Shown here: piece after piece, positions 62,676 to 64,000 of the stretch
Numbering within the stretch: the stretch's first letter is position 1
Layout: each line of letters opens with the position of its first letter
Source of the DNA: Aureispira sp050633105
GTDB lineage: Bacteria; Bacteroidota; Bacteroidia; Chitinophagales; Saprospiraceae
Assembly: GCA_050633105.1 (NCBI GenBank)
Contig: JBOEFW010000007.1
Span: forward strand, 1-64,000
Direction: 5' to 3'
DNA length: 64,000 nucleotides
Translations under genes and position numbers: made by a program
Notes under the pieces: generated by a model
Seen by the model: only the letters and a program-made list of their open reading frames with translations
Databases searched by the model: none
Told to the model about the DNA's origin: nothing

Positions 62676-64000
62676 ATGCTGCAAAAACAATTAGAAGCAT
62701 TATTGTGCTCTTCTGACCCTAAGAATGTCCATTTAGGACTCACCTTACTAGAAAGCAACCCTAACTTACAACGCCCCTCCTACATAGATAGCGCTCTGTT
62801 ACTTTATGGTCCTCTATATCATGCCCAACAACTATGGAAAGGGCAACCTTATTGGAGTGATGTTGCTACAATCTTAGCCGCTCTATTGCCATTAGATACC
62901 CTAGAGTTTCCTCGCCACCTACCAGCTCATTTTTTGTATCATTTTGGACAATTGCCCAATCTCCGTGTTTTAAAATCTAGGTATAACAAGTGGAAAGAAT
63001 TGCCTCCTGCTATTGGCGCGTGTACCCAACTAGAAGCCTTGCACCTAAAGGGCAACCAACTAGAAAGCTTGCCCAAAGAATTGGGCCTTTGTCAGCAGTT
63101 AAAGGTCTTGGATGTTTCCCAAAACAACTTACGGACACTTCCTATCCTCTTAGAAAAACTAACCCAATTGGAGGCCTTGGATGTTTCCTCTAACCCCCTT
63201 TCTAAAGCCAATTGGGATTTATTAAAGGCTTTTCCTGCGCTTACAAAATTCCATGCGTCTCGTTGTTCCTTGCAACAAGTCCCCACAGAACTGATGGATA
63301 GCGTCTTGCTCCAAGAGTTAGATTTAAATAGTAATAAGATCCAGTATCTGCCTGAATCTATCTACTGGCCTGCCCTAAAAAAATTAGACCTTGGAGGCAA
63401 CCAATTAACAGACCTCCCTACTAGCCTTCAAGAAGCCCCTGCACTCCATACGTTGCGTCTAAAACGGAACAAAATCACTATTTTTCCTACTATTCTGCTA
63501 CGTTTACAACAACTACAAACCCTCTTATTAGATGGCAATCAATTGCAACAACTACCTAGTTCCCTTCTTTCGTGGCAACAACTACAGCACCTCTCTCTTA
63601 GAAACAATGAATTGACCGAGCTACCTACTGTTCTATTTGAATTGCCTCAACTTCGTGCATTACATTTACACAACAACCAGCTCACTCATTTACCCCCCTC
63701 TATAGCTAGAGCCCTTGTCTTAGAGGAGCTCGATTGTTCTAGCAATCAATTAAAAACACTGCCTGATACGCTAGGGCAATCATCCACCTTAATTATCTTA
63801 AATTTAGACTATAACAACTTAGAAAGTTTGCCTAATACTTGGAAAACACTCCCTGCATTAACCCAGCTCTCTATAAGTAGGAATTCTATAAAACAACTCC
63901 CTGAATGGTTACTCCACTGCGCTCAATTGCAGCACTTGAGTGTTGATATTCATTTAGAGCATGACCCTATTTTAATAAGCTTAGAGCAAAACAACCAAGT
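62676..64000 (+). CDS. Leucine-rich repeat protein (partial, runs off the window)
   Basis: An open frame starting at ATG 62676 and continuing without a stop to the window end (at least 441 residues). An N-terminal cap (QLEALLCSSDPKNVHLGLTL) is followed by regular LRR units from about residue 95, such as LKGNQLESLPKELGLC and LNSNKIQYLPESIY, about 23 residues each; more than a dozen are visible. No signal peptide, so it is probably cytoplasmic like the LRR protein at 4559, whose cap it resembles. The C-terminus lies beyond the window, and may carry a GTPase or other domain; that cannot be seen here. Confidence 0.85.
   Translation, partial: MLQKQLEALLCSSDPKNVHLGLTLLESNPNLQRPSYIDSALLLYGPLYHAQQLWKGQPYWSDVATILAALLPLDTLEFPRHLPAHFLYHFGQLPNLRVLKSRYNKWKELPPAIGACTQLEALHLKGNQLESLPKELGLCQQLKVLDVSQNNLRTLPILLEKLTQLEALDVSSNPLSKANWDLLKAFPALTKFHASRCSLQQVPTELMDSVLLQELDLNSNKIQYLPESIYWPALKKLDLGGNQLTDLPTSLQEAPALHTLRLKRNKITIFPTILLRLQQLQTLLLDGNQLQQLPSSLLSWQQLQHLSLRNNELTELPTVLFELPQLRALHLHNNQLTHLPPSIARALVLEELDCSSNQLKTLPDTLGQSSTLIILNLDYNNLESLPNTWKTLPALTQLSISRNSIKQLPEWLLHCAQLQHLSVDIHLEHDPILISLEQNNQ

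Noticed and set aside
1..64000. CRISPR array, restriction-modification system, prophage or insertion sequence
   Set aside because: I looked for direct repeats with spacers, transposase or methylase motifs and phage genes, and saw none.

Overview
The window looks like a chromosomal segment of a Bacteroidota bacterium, most likely a Saprospira/Aureispira-type member (inferred). The evidence is AT-rich DNA, TAnnTTTG-like -7 elements, two short RpoD-type sigma factors starting MRQLKIT, lipoproteins, type IX secretion (T9SS) C-terminal sorting domains, and leucine-rich-repeat (LRR) proteins. It is mostly ordinary chromosome mixed with lineage-specific exported proteins. I see no rRNA, tRNA, CRISPR array, complete insertion sequence or prophage.

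Layout. 0.1-6.7 kb: a membrane protein, then a tight same-strand run of rbfA, a LolC/E-type permease, an MsbA-type ABC exporter, an LRR protein and a PhzF-family protein, closed by a shared terminator against a thioredoxin-reductase-like flavoprotein. 7.7-10.9 kb: a perfect 43-bp palindrome, then a pair of unrecognised helical proteins, the second with three ~87-residue repeats and a small C-terminal domain. 11.1-24.5 kb: three paralogous secreted proteins built from helical modules with a strict C-x17-C spacing, two of them ending in an OmpA-like domain; unrelated genes (peroxiredoxin, ADP-ribosylglycohydrolase, lipoprotein, two hypotheticals) lie between the first and the other two. 24.6-29.8 kb: hypothetical and lipoprotein genes, a secreted endonuclease/phosphatase-family protein, and miaA. 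30.1-34.4 kb: feoA-feoB plus a small Cys-rich partner, a decayed LRR gene, an SPFH protein and a START-like protein. 35-42.1 kb: two RpoD-like sigma genes flanking a CHRD-like lipoprotein, a TetR regulator, an ECF sigma factor with an anti-sigma-like/beta-barrel fusion, and bioD. 42.2-48.7 kb: a kelch/T9SS protein, a pair of secreted paralogs of which the first is broken at a run of six Cs, a GH113-like glycosidase and a membrane protein. 49.1-54.2 kb: a DUF819 transporter, a possible NqrM, a helical-repeat protein and a subtilisin with a T9SS domain. 54.7-59.2 kb: a compact AAA ATPase / MscS-like channel / cation-proton antiporter cluster. 60.2-64 kb: an outer-membrane barrel, a rhodanese, a DUF983 protein and an LRR gene running off the end.

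The best candidates for undescribed biology are the C-x17-C/OmpA-like family, the ATPase-channel-antiporter cluster, the repeat protein pair at 7.9-10.8 kb, and the protein that joins an anti-sigma-like N-terminus and one membrane helix to an outer-membrane-type barrel. All family calls were made by eye from motifs; no database search was run.
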